Source: Halicephalobus mephisto (taxonomy: Eukaryota > Nematoda > Chromadorea > Rhabditida > Panagrolaimidae). Taken from it: a DNA stretch of 64,000 nucleotides. Below are positions 8,760 to 21,523 of the stretch, in pieces. Below the pieces are notes generated by a model. The model had not been told where the DNA came from, did no database searches, and saw only the letters and a list, made by a program, of their open reading frames with translations. The translations under genes and the position numbers were made by a program. Positions within the stretch are counted from its first letter, which is position 1. The number at the start of each line of letters is the position of its first letter. The stretch lies in assembly GCA_009193035.1 (NCBI GenBank), contig SWDT01000121.1, positions 1 through 64,000 on the forward strand, written 5' to 3'.

Positions 8760-11700
8760 ATGAACGTTTAATTTACTAATTTCACTATTACTCTATATTT
8801 ATACGTTTCTCGAAGAAAGATTTGGTTAATAATTTAATCTTGTTCATTTTTCTTAATTACATTTCAGACTTGTATAGTTCTTAAAATTTATTTTGTTTCT
8901 TTTATTAGTTTACTGTTAAGAATAAAGTGGACTAAATAGCCATCCACTTTTGATTTTGATAAAAAAACAGCACAATTGAAATTACTAATCAAGCTGTTGA
9001 GTAGAATGGTCTTTATGGAATAGTCACCCTAGAACTTCCCCGGTCAAGGAAATGAAGTGAGTGTTCTCTTTGATTGTTGTTAAAAAGGAACCTAACTACT
9101 AGAGAATTAGAGAATGTCATCATAACGAAAACCTCTAGAACTAGCATTCTGTATTTTAGATAATCTCTGTGTTAGTTATATTAATGGAGAAGACAACTAA
9201 CAGTATATCTTATTAGTATCCAAAAATAGTATTGATATATAAGAGCGGAGATAAAATATATTAACAGCTTTCAATATTATTTCATTACTGAAGAGTGGTT
9301 TATTGTATTCTAGTAATAAAACGATTCTACTCCACGAAAGAAAAGAACAAGAAGTTTTACAAGATTACATTCACGCTGATCACGAGAAAAGTGGAAAACT
9401 GATTTCTTCCAAAGTAAAAAGAAATGTGCGTTAATTTCAACAACAAACGAATAAAATCTCTCTTATATCGGTATTTCTGTAAATGAAAAAATAAATCTGT
9501 CTGAGTGATAAGCGGGCTCTTTCATCTGTTGACTGATATTCCTTTAGGGAAACGATAAATCTGGTCCACTATTGAATTTTGGTTAATAAAAGTCAAACAA
9601 TTTTCCCCTCCTACATTTAAATTTGTATAGTGATATTTAGTTGTGTCTACTCATTTATCTAACATCCATCTTGATCTATTTAGAGACAGGGTTTGTTCAA
9701 AAGTAAAGCTAGAAAACCTTGAACGCGAAAATCTGAATCTTTTTGAAACTTTCCTTTTATGGTTTTTCAAAGTGAAACAAATGTAAGAATACTCAAATGA
9801 CTCCACATCATTGCTTTTGAGGTATCCTTTATTTCTACGAGCCCGAAATCAACTCTCATCACAATTGGGAACTTGGCTGGAATGCAGTCCTTATTCTGAC
9901 AGACACGAATACTTGAGGAAGACAGTAAATAGAACAGAACTAGACTGAACTCTGATTTGAAGTAACTGGAATCTAAACACCTTGAATTAGATCTTACTGA
10001 TGTTCTCAGAGTAGCATTACTCTCTTCTCGCTATATGCTCTCTTTCGGATTCGCTTTACTCACGAACACCTTCTCTAAGAGGAGAATTAGAAATTTGTCC
10101 TAAAGCAATTTCACACCACTAATCTTTCTGATCGTATTCATAAAAAGCAGAAGTGGTTTGTGCAGGAATTCAAGAAAATTAAAAAATCTCCATAGCAAAA
10201 TAACTTTTTTTATTAAGTTCATATTGAGACCCTTGGAATGATACAAAACTCACTCAAATCCTATGAGGATTTACACGGCTTCCCTAATTTGATTACGAAA
10301 TCCGGTAGGTAGTCAATCTGTAACAGACCCGTTCGTTGCATTTTTGGCGCACTGTTTTGAGATTGATATGACTGTGGTTCGATCTCTCATTCAAAAAAAT
10401 TGGTTTCTCTTTTGTTGACTGCCCACATCTCCCATTCCTTACATAACTAAATTACTTTCTCTAAGGATGTGAGAGTATGAAAGAAGAACTGAGTAATTGT
10501 TATCACTTAGTTACTGTATTGGTTTCAATCTAGGTGATAAGTGAGAGAATAGTCAGAAGTTGTGCTTCAATTGGGAATGGAAATCTGAAGTTCTATAGGA
10601 ATTATTAGGTTTAGTAAAACTGTGGAAGACATCAAAGCAATAGAAGACGGGAACTGTTGTTAAGTAATCTTAACACCGAAAAATCTTGACTCATTAACTA
10701 TTAATAATAAGACTGTTCAGGACTTCCTGGGGAAGAGAAACTATTTCCGGCACAGAAATTTAGAAGTATTTAAATTAAGGTAAAAAATGTATAGAATACT
10801 GTAATGGGACCGGCAGATTCTCAATCTGACGTCAAAATCGAGGGTTAGACTGTAGAATCCAGAGATTCAGAGTCCTGGATTCTAAAGTTTAAAAACAATA
10901 ACTCCATTAAATAAGTTCAATTGACTTTGTTTCTTTTAAAATCATATCTACCTTCAAAAATCTCCAATTTTTTGGAAACTGACTTTTAAAGTCGTGTCTC
11001 AAGGGGAATTCTGAAGTCTGTTTTCCTGTGTTTCTATTTATTACCATCTAAATGAACAGTAAGGCCTATCAATTTCATGTATTGATAACCTTAAAATTCT
11101 CTATAATGAAAAATAGGATGCGATATCAGTGTCGTGTCCGAAAAAATCAACATCAGAAAAACTACTTCTGACGATCGTCTGAGAGGTTAAGAATAATATT
11201 CTGTTTATCTGGAAATTATTTATTGGGGGATGACAGATGTTGATTATAGGGTTTTTTGGGAGTACTGAATTCCTTCATAGTGGAGGTTTTAAACTAGAAC
11301 TCTATGTCAGAGATTTAAAATTTAATAGAAGGATGTAAATGAATGATTGTCGGATTTCTAGGTGTACGAATAGCAAAGATGATAAGGTTTTTGGATTAGG
11401 ACACCGGGGATGGGGGGTGTGGAGATAATCGAGTACTAATATACACAAATTCGACAAGAAATCACTAATGAGTGATCAAGTATAGGGTTTCCTGGCACTA
11501 GAAATTCACTGATGTTGACATTAAGTCAAAACCTCGGGGTAAGACTTAAAAGCCCAGGTTAACTCATAAATAGATGGTAAGATATCGGATTTTCCAGCAT
11601 AAAAAAATTTAAAAATAATGTTATTTTCGCTCTAGGACTACTACTAAGTGGCTTTTCCGTGTTAGGACAGAACACTAGACTAGAATGAGAGCACTCGAGG

Positions 11701-11954
11701 AGATAACTTGAATATCAGGGAGAGTAGAATACTGTGGAAAATGAGTGAGACCCTCAGTAGTCTTTGGTGTATGATATATGTTTATTGTCTGTGTCTTATT
11801 ATTTTAAGTAAAGATTAGTAGTATTCTTTCTATTTCTATCTTAACAGTGGTCTTACAGAGAATTTTATTATTTCACTATTTCGGTGTGGGAAAACCACTT
11901 TTGAAGCTCTAAGATAGTTCTATAATGAAAATTGCTTCATTTTCGAATTTTGAA
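8760..11954. other. Gap without a supported gene inside the island
   Basis: No exon, RNA gene or tandem array is evident. Base use is milder (fewer A/T runs) than in the rest of the window. A tRNA-like box A/box B pair near 10335-10390 was considered and rejected. Confidence 0.4.
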
Positions 11955-12245
11955 GACACAGCTCTGTAGGCATGAAGTCAGAATTAAATCACAAATGGCC
12001 TAAACAGAATGCCCAAAATTTCACCTAATCAGCCAACGTTTTCGAAATGAGATCAGTATCACAGAGTCAGTCATTTCAGAAAATTCAGCTCTGAATTGGG
12101 CTGAGTTTGACTCCTGCCAAACAAAGACCTTTCCTTTCTTTGTTTTGATTATGTTAAGATAAACAAGTTTGAATTGCCAACAGTAGGAATCAACAGTTTT
12201 CCGCCCAATTAAGAAGCTTTTAAGGTGTCATATCGTCGGTACTTC
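11955..12245 (-). repeat. Right arm of long inverted repeat bounding the island
   Basis: Reverse-complement partner of 203-485; it carries TCAACAGTTTTCCGCCCAAT and AAGATAAACAAG near its outer end and GGCCTAAACAGAATGCCC near its inner end. The two arms enclose about 11.5 kb. The 330 bases beyond it (12246-12576) contain no gene and run into the 3' end of PEX14. Confidence 0.75.
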
Positions 12246-12576
12246 ACATTTCACTACCATCTTTTACTACATGATTGTCTGTAGATAGAATGTGTTAACC
12301 AATCTGCTCAAATGTTGATCACAAGACATAATTTTTATATTGATTTCGTAATCTTTATAAAAGTAGACATAAAATGTTATTTTGTTGTAAATTGCAAATT
12401 TTATTTTTAAAACCTTTATGAACCTCGACACTGATATTTTTACTTATTTCGAATTATAACTCGTATCTTGATGAAGGAGATTAACAAATACTGATAGAAG
12501 TGTACACTTCTGTAACCGCAGTAGTTTTCTGCTTTTTGGTGAAATTAGTATAACTTTGAAGTATTTCCAAACGTCA

Positions 12577-13766
12577 TCAAGCATGACCGTTGGAATCTGC
12601 TTCGTGGAAAAGTTCGTCTTCACTTTGGATCCGTTCAGTTTCTTCTGAATGGCCGTTAGATGAAGATAATCCATTTGTTTCAGCAGTGGTTCCAGAAGCC
12701 AACTGCCACGATGGAGGAGCAATTGATAAATTTGGTTCCCATCGAACTGTTTTCACTGGTTTTACGATGCCGTTGTAATTTTCTGGAGTACTAGTTGGAA
12801 TCGGAGGAAATTGGTTCTTGTTAAGTAAGAGGGATTTCACTACTTCCATATCCTGGAGCAATTTAGACATTTCTCCATCTAAAAAAAATAAAATTAATCA
12901 TACAGTAATGGAAATTAAAAGTTAAAGTAGTTTTGAAACGAATTTAAGAAATTTCGTAAAATATTACAAAATTCGTCATTTTTCACTTTTGTAAAATTCC
13001 AAACATTAAAAATTACAAGACTTAAAAAATATCTCGACATGAATTTTCCAAAATTTAAAAAGCATTTGATTTTGTAATTACTGCGAAAGTTACCATTTTT
13101 TCATTCTCGATCATTTTGTGTAAAAATCCAAAAATGACAAAAATCATTTTTGTTTAAATTCGAGAATGAAAAAAATCATACATCATTTTTTGTTCAACTA
13201 TGACGTTTTGAAACCGCAAACATTTAACCTTTAGGACCATTCTGGTTGGACATGAGTAAAAGGGCTCTGTTGAGCTGTTCCTGTTGAGCGGATACTGTAG
13301 AAAGGGTCTGTTCTACAGAATCCATGATGAACTTTGTCGAGTTCTGGAGCTCGTTCACTTGATTCTGAAGAACAGCCAACTTCTGGTCCTCCTCGTCGGG
13401 GTAGTTGAAGAACTTCGGAAGCACCCAGGACCTCATAAACCTGTACATCATGTAACTCGCCCCTCCGATAACGACGACGGACTGAGTCAAGGAGTACAGT
13501 TTGCCTCCGACCGTCGGTGGAGGAGGTTCATAGTATACTCTCTGTTCCTGAGGATACGGTACTGGGTTGACTTGGGGGACTAATTTCCTGGCTTCTTCGA
13601 TTTCGACTTCGGTTACGCCTTTTTCAAGAAGAAATTTTCTTTGGTCTTCGAAAGAGGTCCCTCTAACTTTCGGATTCGACATGAATTGCTTGGCCGCTTC
13701 GATCATATCCGCTCTGAGAGCTGTCGAAGAAGCCGGGGAAGAATCAGGTTTATCGTCTTCTGACAT
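12577..13766 (-). CDS. PEX14: Peroxisomal membrane docking protein PEX14
   Basis: PEX14 docks the PTS1 receptor PEX5 at the peroxisomal membrane and helps form the import pore. Exon 1 is 13766-13229 and exon 2 is 12878-12577, giving 279 aa. Residues 18-60 are the conserved PEX14 N-terminal domain (RADMIEAAKQFMSNPKVRG, then a KxFLLEKGVTEVEIEEA stretch) that binds the WxxxF/Y motifs of PEX5. A hydrophobic segment follows near 94-115 (SVVVIGGASYMMYRF), then a coiled coil (LAVLQNQVNELQNS). Near the C-terminus, QFPPIP and IAPPSWQ resemble the Pro-rich tail of animal PEX14. The start has an acceptor (TTTACCCAG) 18 bases upstream, fitting trans-splicing. Shorter than human PEX14 (377 aa), mostly in the C-terminal tail. 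Confidence 0.92.
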
Positions 13767-14415
13767 GTCAGTCTAGAATGGATCCTGGGTAAAAAATTCA
13801 TGTTTTTATAGAAATAAAAATTTTACGAAATTCTCTCGAAATAAATTTTTAGAAATCTTCAAAAATCCGAAAATTACACTATTGTGGAATTTTTCAACGA
13901 AATGGTCTCGACACGAATTTCCAGAAAACTCCAATTTTTTAAAATTCCAGATTTTTGACGATTCTGAAGTTCCTCGTGAATTCTGAAAAGCTCCAGAAGA
14001 TCTCAGTAATCCTTACTAGATTCTGAAAAATCTTAAAAACTCTCGTAGAATTCTAATCATGCAATTATAAAAATCAAAAATAAATATGTTCACGAAATAG
14101 TCTCGACACGAATTTTTAGAAATTTCCAGAAACAAAATTAGTTTTTCTAAATTTTAAACAATTTCTAAATCAATGTTTTTAAAAAAATATTCATCTGAAC
14201 AAATTTGATACTTTCTAGACTAGGGCCACACAGGGTACACAACCCCCCACCGACCCCATGTGTCAATAATCGAACAACATAGTACTCACATGTATTCAGA
14301 AAAATCACAACTATCCTTGCAACTTCCTGAAGACAAATATATTGTTTTTATAGAATATTACTTTACAGATAAAAATATTTTCGATAATCCTAGCACGATA
14401 CACGTTTGACAACAA

Positions 14416-17036
14416 TCAACGAGGACACATGGCGTGTCTGCCTCCGTCAACGGGCAACGTGACTCCAGTGATGAAAGAGGCGGCGTCAGAAGCCAGAAAA
14501 GCTATAGCTCTGGCGACTTCGATTGCTTCCCCAGGTCTCCCCAAGGCATGAGTACTTTTACTGTGTTCCAAAAAACCAGCATATCTAGTTTCATCCATGC
14601 CTGATCGTTTGTGTAGTTCCGTTACTGTCACGCCAGGACTAAAAATAAAAAAAATTATATAAAAACCTAAAAAAATAAATATCTATATATCAAACTGAGA
14701 ATCTTCTGTCAAGAAAAACATATTTTTAAGATTCCAAACTAGAGTACCAAAGATAGTGAAGATCGAAAAAATGGAGATCAATATTTGGGTCATTTTCGAT
14801 AACGATTTGAGAAAACTGACAACACAGCAGTTTGGAGAAAAAGAAACATTTCCTTCAAACATGACTTAGTCTCATGCGGCTACGATTTTTGTTGCGAACC
14901 AAAAAAGACATAAGATTTGTAGTTGTCTTCACAGAAGATATAGTATTACAATAAACAGTTTATGACAGTTGCTTCTTATTTCGTGAGCCTTATATAATTT
15001 CTTTCGTTTTTATATTAATGTTTCGGTAGTTAAATTAAATTAAAATCATAGGTTAAAAAAGTTAATTTTAAAAGAAAAAATTCCGAAATCAGCGCGAGTC
15101 AAAGAGGAGCAAATATCAGTGAAAAGCAACTGTTAGCGGGGGGAAATATTACTAGGGATAAATATTACTAGGAAGTAACTGCCGCTGGGATACAAATATC
15201 ACTAGAGAATACTATTACTAAGGGTAAATATTACTAGGAAACAACTATCACTAAGAAGCAACCGCTATTGAAGAGCAAATATCACTAGGAAACAAATATT
15301 ACTAGGAAGTAACTGCCGCTGGGGAGTAAATATTACCAAAAGTAAATATCACTAACAGGTAATATTACTAGGGAGTAACTGCCGCTGGGGAGTAAATATT
15401 ACTAAAAGTAAATATCACTAACAGGTAATATTACTAGGAAGCAGCTATCATTAAGAAGCAACCGTTATTGAGGAGCAAATATCACTAGGAAGTAACTGTC
15501 ATACAATTTAATAAACTTACTTGACGCAGTTAATACGGACTCCTTTGCTGGCCAGATCAAGGGCAACACAACGGGTCAGATGGTCAACTCCGGCTTTGCT
15601 TACATTGTAAGCAAGGACATTCGGAAACTGAAAATAACCATACGTAAAATCACAAACGTTACAAATAAATTTTTTGCGAAATTATCTCGACAAGACTTTT
15701 TAGAACATTTGGGATAGTTTTAAAACATCTATTTCATATATTAATTTCTATCGTAATATTACAAAAATCGAAAATTCTTTACAAAACTATTTCAAGGAAA
15801 ATTTTCAGAATTATTAAGAAGATTTTGTAATTTAAATTTCATATATGAATTTGAATTATAACATTATAAAAAAGTAATTTTTTATGAAACAGTTTTGACA
15901 TAAATTTTAAGAATTGTTAAGAAGACTTTGTAATTTAAATTTCGTATATGAATTTCCAATTTTGATTAGATTTTGGGAGATTTTAGGAACTAATAAAATT
16001 CTAGAAAGTTTGCAAATTTCCACAATACTTCAAAAGTTACCTAAAAAGTCCGAAAAGTTCCTATTCTATTCCAGAGAATTCTGGAAATTTTCAGTCTTCT
16101 ATGTGATTGTCGAAAATTAAAAGTGTTAATAGGATTCTGGGAAATTTTGAAAACTTTAATAGGACTCAAGAAAGTTCTACAGAATCCTAATTTTGAACCA
16201 AAAAATTAATCCTTACAGATCTCATTCCGTTGACACTGCTCACGTTGACGACGTTTCCTTTGGCCGAAATCAGAAGCGGAGCGGCGTGATGAGTGATGTT
16301 GTAAACAGCCCGAAGATTGATGTCCATCACCCGGTCGTATTGTTCCATGTTCGTGTCCAATATGGATCCTGATTCCAGAATTCCCGCATTGTTCACCTAA
16401 ATTAAAAATAAATAAAAACAAAAATAAAAAACTCACTAAAATATCAAGTTTGTCTCCGAATTTTTCTCGAACAACTTTGAAAATATTTTGAACATCGGAT
16501 TCCTTGGTGACATCGGCTGAGACAGCTTGTACAATTCCCTGAAGAAGATTTATAAAATCATAATCAGGAAGATAAAATTCAGACGGATTAAATTTAGAAA
16601 ACAGATATTTGAAAAGATCGAATTAAAGAGAATCGGATTCTAGAAAATAAAATTTAGAAAGTTGAGATTCTTGAGAACTAAATTCTGTAGAATCGGATTC
16701 TAGAAAAAATAAAATTTAGAAAGATAAGATTCTGGAGAATCAGATTTTAAAGAATCCTAATTTGAAAAATAAAAATCTGGAAAATTAGATTTTAGAAAAC
16801 TTACTTCTTGCGATATATTCTTCAGTTCGGTGGCTAGTTCATTCAGACGAACTTCGTTTCGAGCTACGATGACGACAGAAGCCCCCAGCTGCCGAAACAA
16901 CAGAGCCGTCACTCGACCGATTCCGGAAGAAGCGCCTGAAATTGGATTAATTTTTTCATATATCAATGTTCAAAAAATAACCTGTAATCAATGCAGATTT
17001 CCCAGTCAGATTGATTATTTGAGGAATGGAAGTCAT
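14416..17036 (-). CDS. Short-chain dehydrogenase/reductase (classical SDR)
   Basis: Six exons (17036-16982, 16935-16805, 16538-16437, 16396-16217, 15627-15521, 14638-14416) join in frame to 265 aa, the normal size of a classical SDR. The Rossmann cofactor loop TGASSGIG is at residues 18-25, NNAG at 98-101, the catalytic Ser at 150 (NVSSVNG), and the Tyr-x3-Lys pair at 163/167 (AYNVSK). The C-terminal part (LGRPGEAIEVARAIAFLAS, then FITGVTLPVDGG) is typical of FabG-like and DHRS-type oxidoreductases. It should oxidise or reduce a hydroxyl/keto group with NAD(P)(H); substrate unknown. An Arg in ARNEVRL after strand 2 suggests NADP(H). TTTTCAG lies 6 bases before the ATG. Closest relatives are likely the nematode dhs genes. 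The last intron carries a minisatellite. Confidence 0.93.
15140..15505. repeat. Minisatellite in SDR intron 5
   Basis: Irregular units built from ATATTACTAGGAAGTAACTG, CCGCTGGGGAGTAAAT and ATCACTAACAGGTA repeat about six to eight times. A related phrase (CAAATGTCACTAGAGAACTG) occurs at 51735-51770, where the bases just before it (CAGTTAAGAAAAAATAATT) also resemble 15045-15085, so both derive from one dispersed repeat. Confidence 0.8.
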
Positions 17037-17905
17037 CGTTAGCTGAAAATAAAAATAAAAATAAATTAACATTATTGTGAAAATTAAAATTTTTACGGAA
17101 TTTTCTCAACACGAGTTTTTAGACAATTTTAAAATTTTCTGAAATCTATGATTTTAAATTTAGATGTTTATTCTGTTTTCACTGGATTCTGGAAGTGTGG
17201 AAGAATTTTAAAAAATTTTAAGAATTTTTAGAAGTCTCCAGAATTCCTAATTGGATTCTAGAAGATTCTAAAAATTTTCGCTAGATTCTGGAGATCTCCG
17301 TTCGAGTTTCGAAGGCTCCGGAAGCTTCTGAGATATTCATAAAAGTATTAAACTCTAAAATTCTAAAAGATCTAGAAGGCTTTCAAAAATCCAGATTTCA
17401 TATATGAAAATTTAAAAATTTCCGAAATTTTCCCAACACGAATGTTCAGAATTCTCTAGATACTTCCAGAAACCTTAACTTCAGATCAAGGATACAGACT
17501 TTATTAACTTCTGAAGAACTGAACATTCTCGAAAACCCAAATTTCATATATGAAAATTTAAAAATTTCCGAAATTTTCCCAACACGAATGTTCAGAATTC
17601 CCTAAATATTATAGAAATCATTGATTCTAGATGCTGGATATAAAGTTTTACGAAATTTTAGAAAATTTCCGTTGTTTAAATCGTGCAGAATCCAGGGAAC
17701 ACCATGGGAGAACACTCGAAGATTACCCAGAGACCATTCTTTTTTAGAGAAAAATAGCCTGTACGTGGTTTATTTGTCCTATCACTGACACACATCGAAT
17801 TTTGCTGAATCATTCTTTAACTTCTGAATTTCGAAATTTTCAATTTTTTACTGCACTTTTAAATATTTGCTTTTTAATGACATTATTCGATTGATTTTCA
17901 GGAAC

Positions 17906-20900
17906 ATGCAGGGGGATACGGGTGACGAAGAAGACGGACTTTCCGGAGGGACCTTAATCGACGGCCTGAAGGACCTGGCAACGGACCAAAGATACAAAAC
18001 CTTCGATGAAGTGAGTCCAACTGATTCGAATTACAGTTATTCCAGCAGCGGATGTGTGAATTCAGCTTCGACATCTTCCAGAGGTCGGGTTCCTCCTGGA
18101 TCCAATGTGAATATATCAGTAAATGTTTCGACTTCCGGACAAAGTGCCAATTATCGCAGTGATGACCTAGATGACAAAGTTAGTTTAATTTTTATAGTAT
18201 TTCCATATATGAATTCTTGAATTTTATAGTATTTTCATATATGAACTTTTTTGAATTTTGTTTTTCTACTACTTTTATATATGAACTCTTTTATTTTTGA
18301 CTTTTATAGTATTTCCATATATGAACTTTTTCGAATTTTGTCTTTTCCATTACTTTTATATATAAATTCCTTACTTTTTTAAGTTGATATTTTCGAACCT
18401 ACTTTTTAAATATTAGTTCCATATATGAACTTTATAAGTTTTGCTCTTGTTGTTTTTATTCATATATTTTTGCAGGTGTCCATCGGAAGTGACGATTCTT
18501 CGGATATAGATGTCGAAAACGCCCTTGCTGCAGAAGAAGGCTGGAGGGGAGAACCAGAAATCTACTTCCGAATGACGAGGATAAAATATGAACAAAGTGA
18601 CTTACGGCCGATGACGGATTATAAATCTGTTTCAAGAGACGAAAAAGACGGAATAATTCTGTCTGACGTAGAAACGGACTATAACCAGCACCGTGAAATC
18701 GAAGCCAGATGTAATGCTGTCTTAGGCCGGCCTTACAATCATTACTATGCTCATCAACGTCGTCAGAAGTCAAATTTCCGACCAGAAAGATGTTTTAAAA
18801 ATTTAGAAGCTTCCGATTGGCGTATTCGTGATTCCGACGTCATCGAAGAAGGTCCGTTTCTTGACTACGATCAAGAAGTCGTTGTTGAAGGAGGATCCGG
18901 CGGAGAATTGCCGAGATACGAGTAAGTTTATTTTTTAAAATTTCTTTTATGAAAAATCCGCTTTCGAAGGCAATTACTGTAGAATTAAGCGTGATTTTTG
19001 AATATTTTGCACATAATAATTAACTTTCAAATGTAGAAGATTTTCCACCGTATATAACTTATTTTAAAATTTCTTAAGTTTTCCAAAGTACATCTTTAAA
19101 AAATTAATTTCAAAGTACTGTAAGCACAGTAAACTTTTACAAAAAGTAAAAATTTCTATTTTTAACAAGATTTAATTTTAAATTTTGGAATGAGATGGTT
19201 AAGAAATCGTGAAATTACAGCTTAAGACCAAAATTGTCACATCAGGTGTTTTAATTTTTAAACAGTTTCAAAAAGTTCTTTCGAGATTGTTTTCTGAAAA
19301 AATTACTTTAGTTTCTAAAATAACGTTATTTATAAAATTACATAATTATTCACAGATTGTCTGAAATCAGGTCTAACTGAATGGAATGAACATTTAAGAG
19401 CTTCTGATTAGGATTTCACATTATTTGATTTTAACTGAGTACAATCTATGGCAGAATTGCATTCCAAAGAAGATTGAATAAAACTAAGTGTAATCAATGT
19501 ATTTAAACGAAGTTTATTTTTAGTTAAAAAGATATTATCACGTTGATTACATTCAGTTATATTCAATCCTCTTTAGAATACAATCCTGCCATCGATTGCA
19601 CTCAGTTAAAATCAATTTATGTGAAAACTATGGTCAAAAACTCTTATATGTTCATTCTATTCAGTTAAACCTGATTTCAGAAACCTACGTTAAATTTCAC
19701 ACTTTTGAATCTCAACTGAAAATTTTCGAAATTTCCTTTCAAGACTACTTTGTAGGAAAATTTAATTTTAATTTTATAATTGCTTAAAAAATTTTAGATT
19801 TCTTCAACAAGCAGATCTCCATGAAAAAGTTGCAGAGTACTGTGTTTCTTTGAATATTACGAAATTCCGTCCGATTCAACAGGTTTTAATTCCTCTGATT
19901 CTGAATACTGACAACGATGCGGTTGTTTTTGCCCGACCTGGATCTGGAAAAACCATGTCTTACTTGATTCCTCTTATTAGTGGATGTTACAAAAGATGTA
20001 CAGGTCGTGGACGAGGAGATCACAGATATCCGAATGTCCTAATCTTAGTTCCAAATGACGTCATCGCTCAAGTCATATGTGATCGTGCTGCGAAACTATC
20101 TGGGAAACTCAACTGTTCTCCTGTTGTTACTTATGCCAGTATGTATGAAGGACCCAATTCCAATCAGATGGAACTTCTGAAGCACGTCGGATGTGATGTC
20201 TTAATTTCATCCACTGATCGGTTCATGGAACTTTTGTCCAAGAGAAGTAGTTGTGTAAGTTTTTATTTTTTAAAAATTAAAATATAATTTTAAATTTAGT
20301 GAGAATTTTTGGAGTTTTTAAGAACCTTAAATATTTTAAAAATATAGTGGAAAGTTTTCAATTTTTGGACAATTTTATAGAAACTTGAGGATTTTTAGAA
20401 TTTTTATGGAATTTTAAAATAATTTAGTTTTATTTTCACAATAGTTAAAAAAATAAAATTATTATGAAAATAGAATTTCATTTTCACAATAGTTAAAAAA
20501 ATAAAATTACTATGGAAATAGAATTTTGTTTTTACAATAGTTTAAAAAGTAAAATTATTATGAAAATCAAGTTTTTTATAATTATTTAAAATTTAACTTT
20601 TTAAGGTTAGGATTCATGAAGTCCGTACTATTATTGTTGATGAGGCAAATGAACTGATTTGGTCACGTCATAAGGATATTTTCGACTTGTCTGAAGTTCG
20701 AGCTCGTGCTGATCCGAAAGTTAGGACTATTGTTTTTTCTTCTTCTTATTTCTCGCTGATCCAGAATCCTTTGAAGAAATTTAAACAATTACGTGATGGA
20801 TTTTGGAAAATCACGGGGAATATGAATCAAATCGACAAACATGTTCGTCATGCTTTCATGGATTGCCGGAGGACTTCGTTTTTGAAAGTTGTCAGTGATT

Positions 20901-21391
20901 TTGTGTTTGGAAATCTCTACGAAACTGAATTTGGACAAAAAAGAGTTAAAAAAACAATTATTTTTGTAGATAAATATCCCGTTATTGACTTCATTGCCAG
21001 ATTTCTGAATCTTCAAGCAATTATTCGGAAAATTAATTGCTTAACAGTTGTTTTGTCGGATCACGTGACGCCGAGTGCCAGAGGACAAGGATTAAGAGCT
21101 TTTAACAGAAGTTTTGAAAATTCGGATATTTTGATTTCTAGTCCTGGATATGCCAAAGGAATTGATTTTTTAAATACTTGTTTTATAATTAATTTAGATA
21201 TTCCGGAAATTGAAGAATATATTTATCGAATTACAAGATTGGGAAAAACTGGTCATTCTGGTGATATTTTAACAATTATTTCAAAAAAATTAAATTTAGA
21301 AGAAAAAAGAAATTTAACGAAAATTATGGATATTTCTGAAACTGCCGGATCACGTGTCCCTGGATCTCTGAAGACTTCTTTAACTACTTGA
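17906..21391 (+). CDS. Degenerate DEAD-box RNA helicase-like protein (DDX3/vasa group fold)
   Basis: Exons 17906-18178, 18476-18921, 19798-20254 and 20606-21391 join in frame to 653 aa. Residues 1-239 are acidic and low in order. From 240 the two RecA-like domains of a DEAD-box helicase follow. The Q motif is intact in outline (ITKFRPIQQ, 260-268). Motif I is ARPGSGKT (285-292), so the P-loop Lys and Thr are kept. Motif II is DEAN (404-407) instead of DEAD. Motif III is SSS instead of SAT. Motif V is SSPGYAKGIDF. Motif VI is YRITRLGKTGHSG (599-611) where HRIGRTGRAGHxG is normal, so the first arginine position and the arginine finger are replaced. ATP may bind, but hydrolysis and unwinding are doubtful. 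TTTTCAG lies 4 bases before the ATG. The galectin gene follows closely. Confidence 0.85.
18195..18430. repeat. CATATATGAA repeats in helicase intron 1
   Basis: At least five copies of a unit of about 45-60 bases containing the palindrome-like TTCATATATGAA or CCATATATGAACT. The same word is scattered in other introns of the window. Confidence 0.8.
20425..20560. repeat. Short tandem repeat in helicase intron 3
   Basis: About three copies of a 55-base unit, TTTTCACAATAGTTAAAAAA followed by ATAAAATTAYTATGRAAATAG. Confidence 0.7.
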
Positions 21392-21523
21392 TTAATTTGT
21401 GTAAATATTGTACAATATCCGAATCGAAATTGACGATTTAAATATTTTTAAATTTTTAAGGGTTTAATTCCCGTTTTTATTTTTTAAAATAATTTTTTAT
21501 ATTTTACAGTATTTTAGATTAAA

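Noticed and set aside
10320..10400. tRNA-like box A (TGGCGCACTGTTTTG) and box B (GGTTCGATCTC)
   Set aside because: The spacing is plausible for pol III but no acceptor, D-arm or anticodon stem pairs properly. At most a decayed tRNA-derived repeat.
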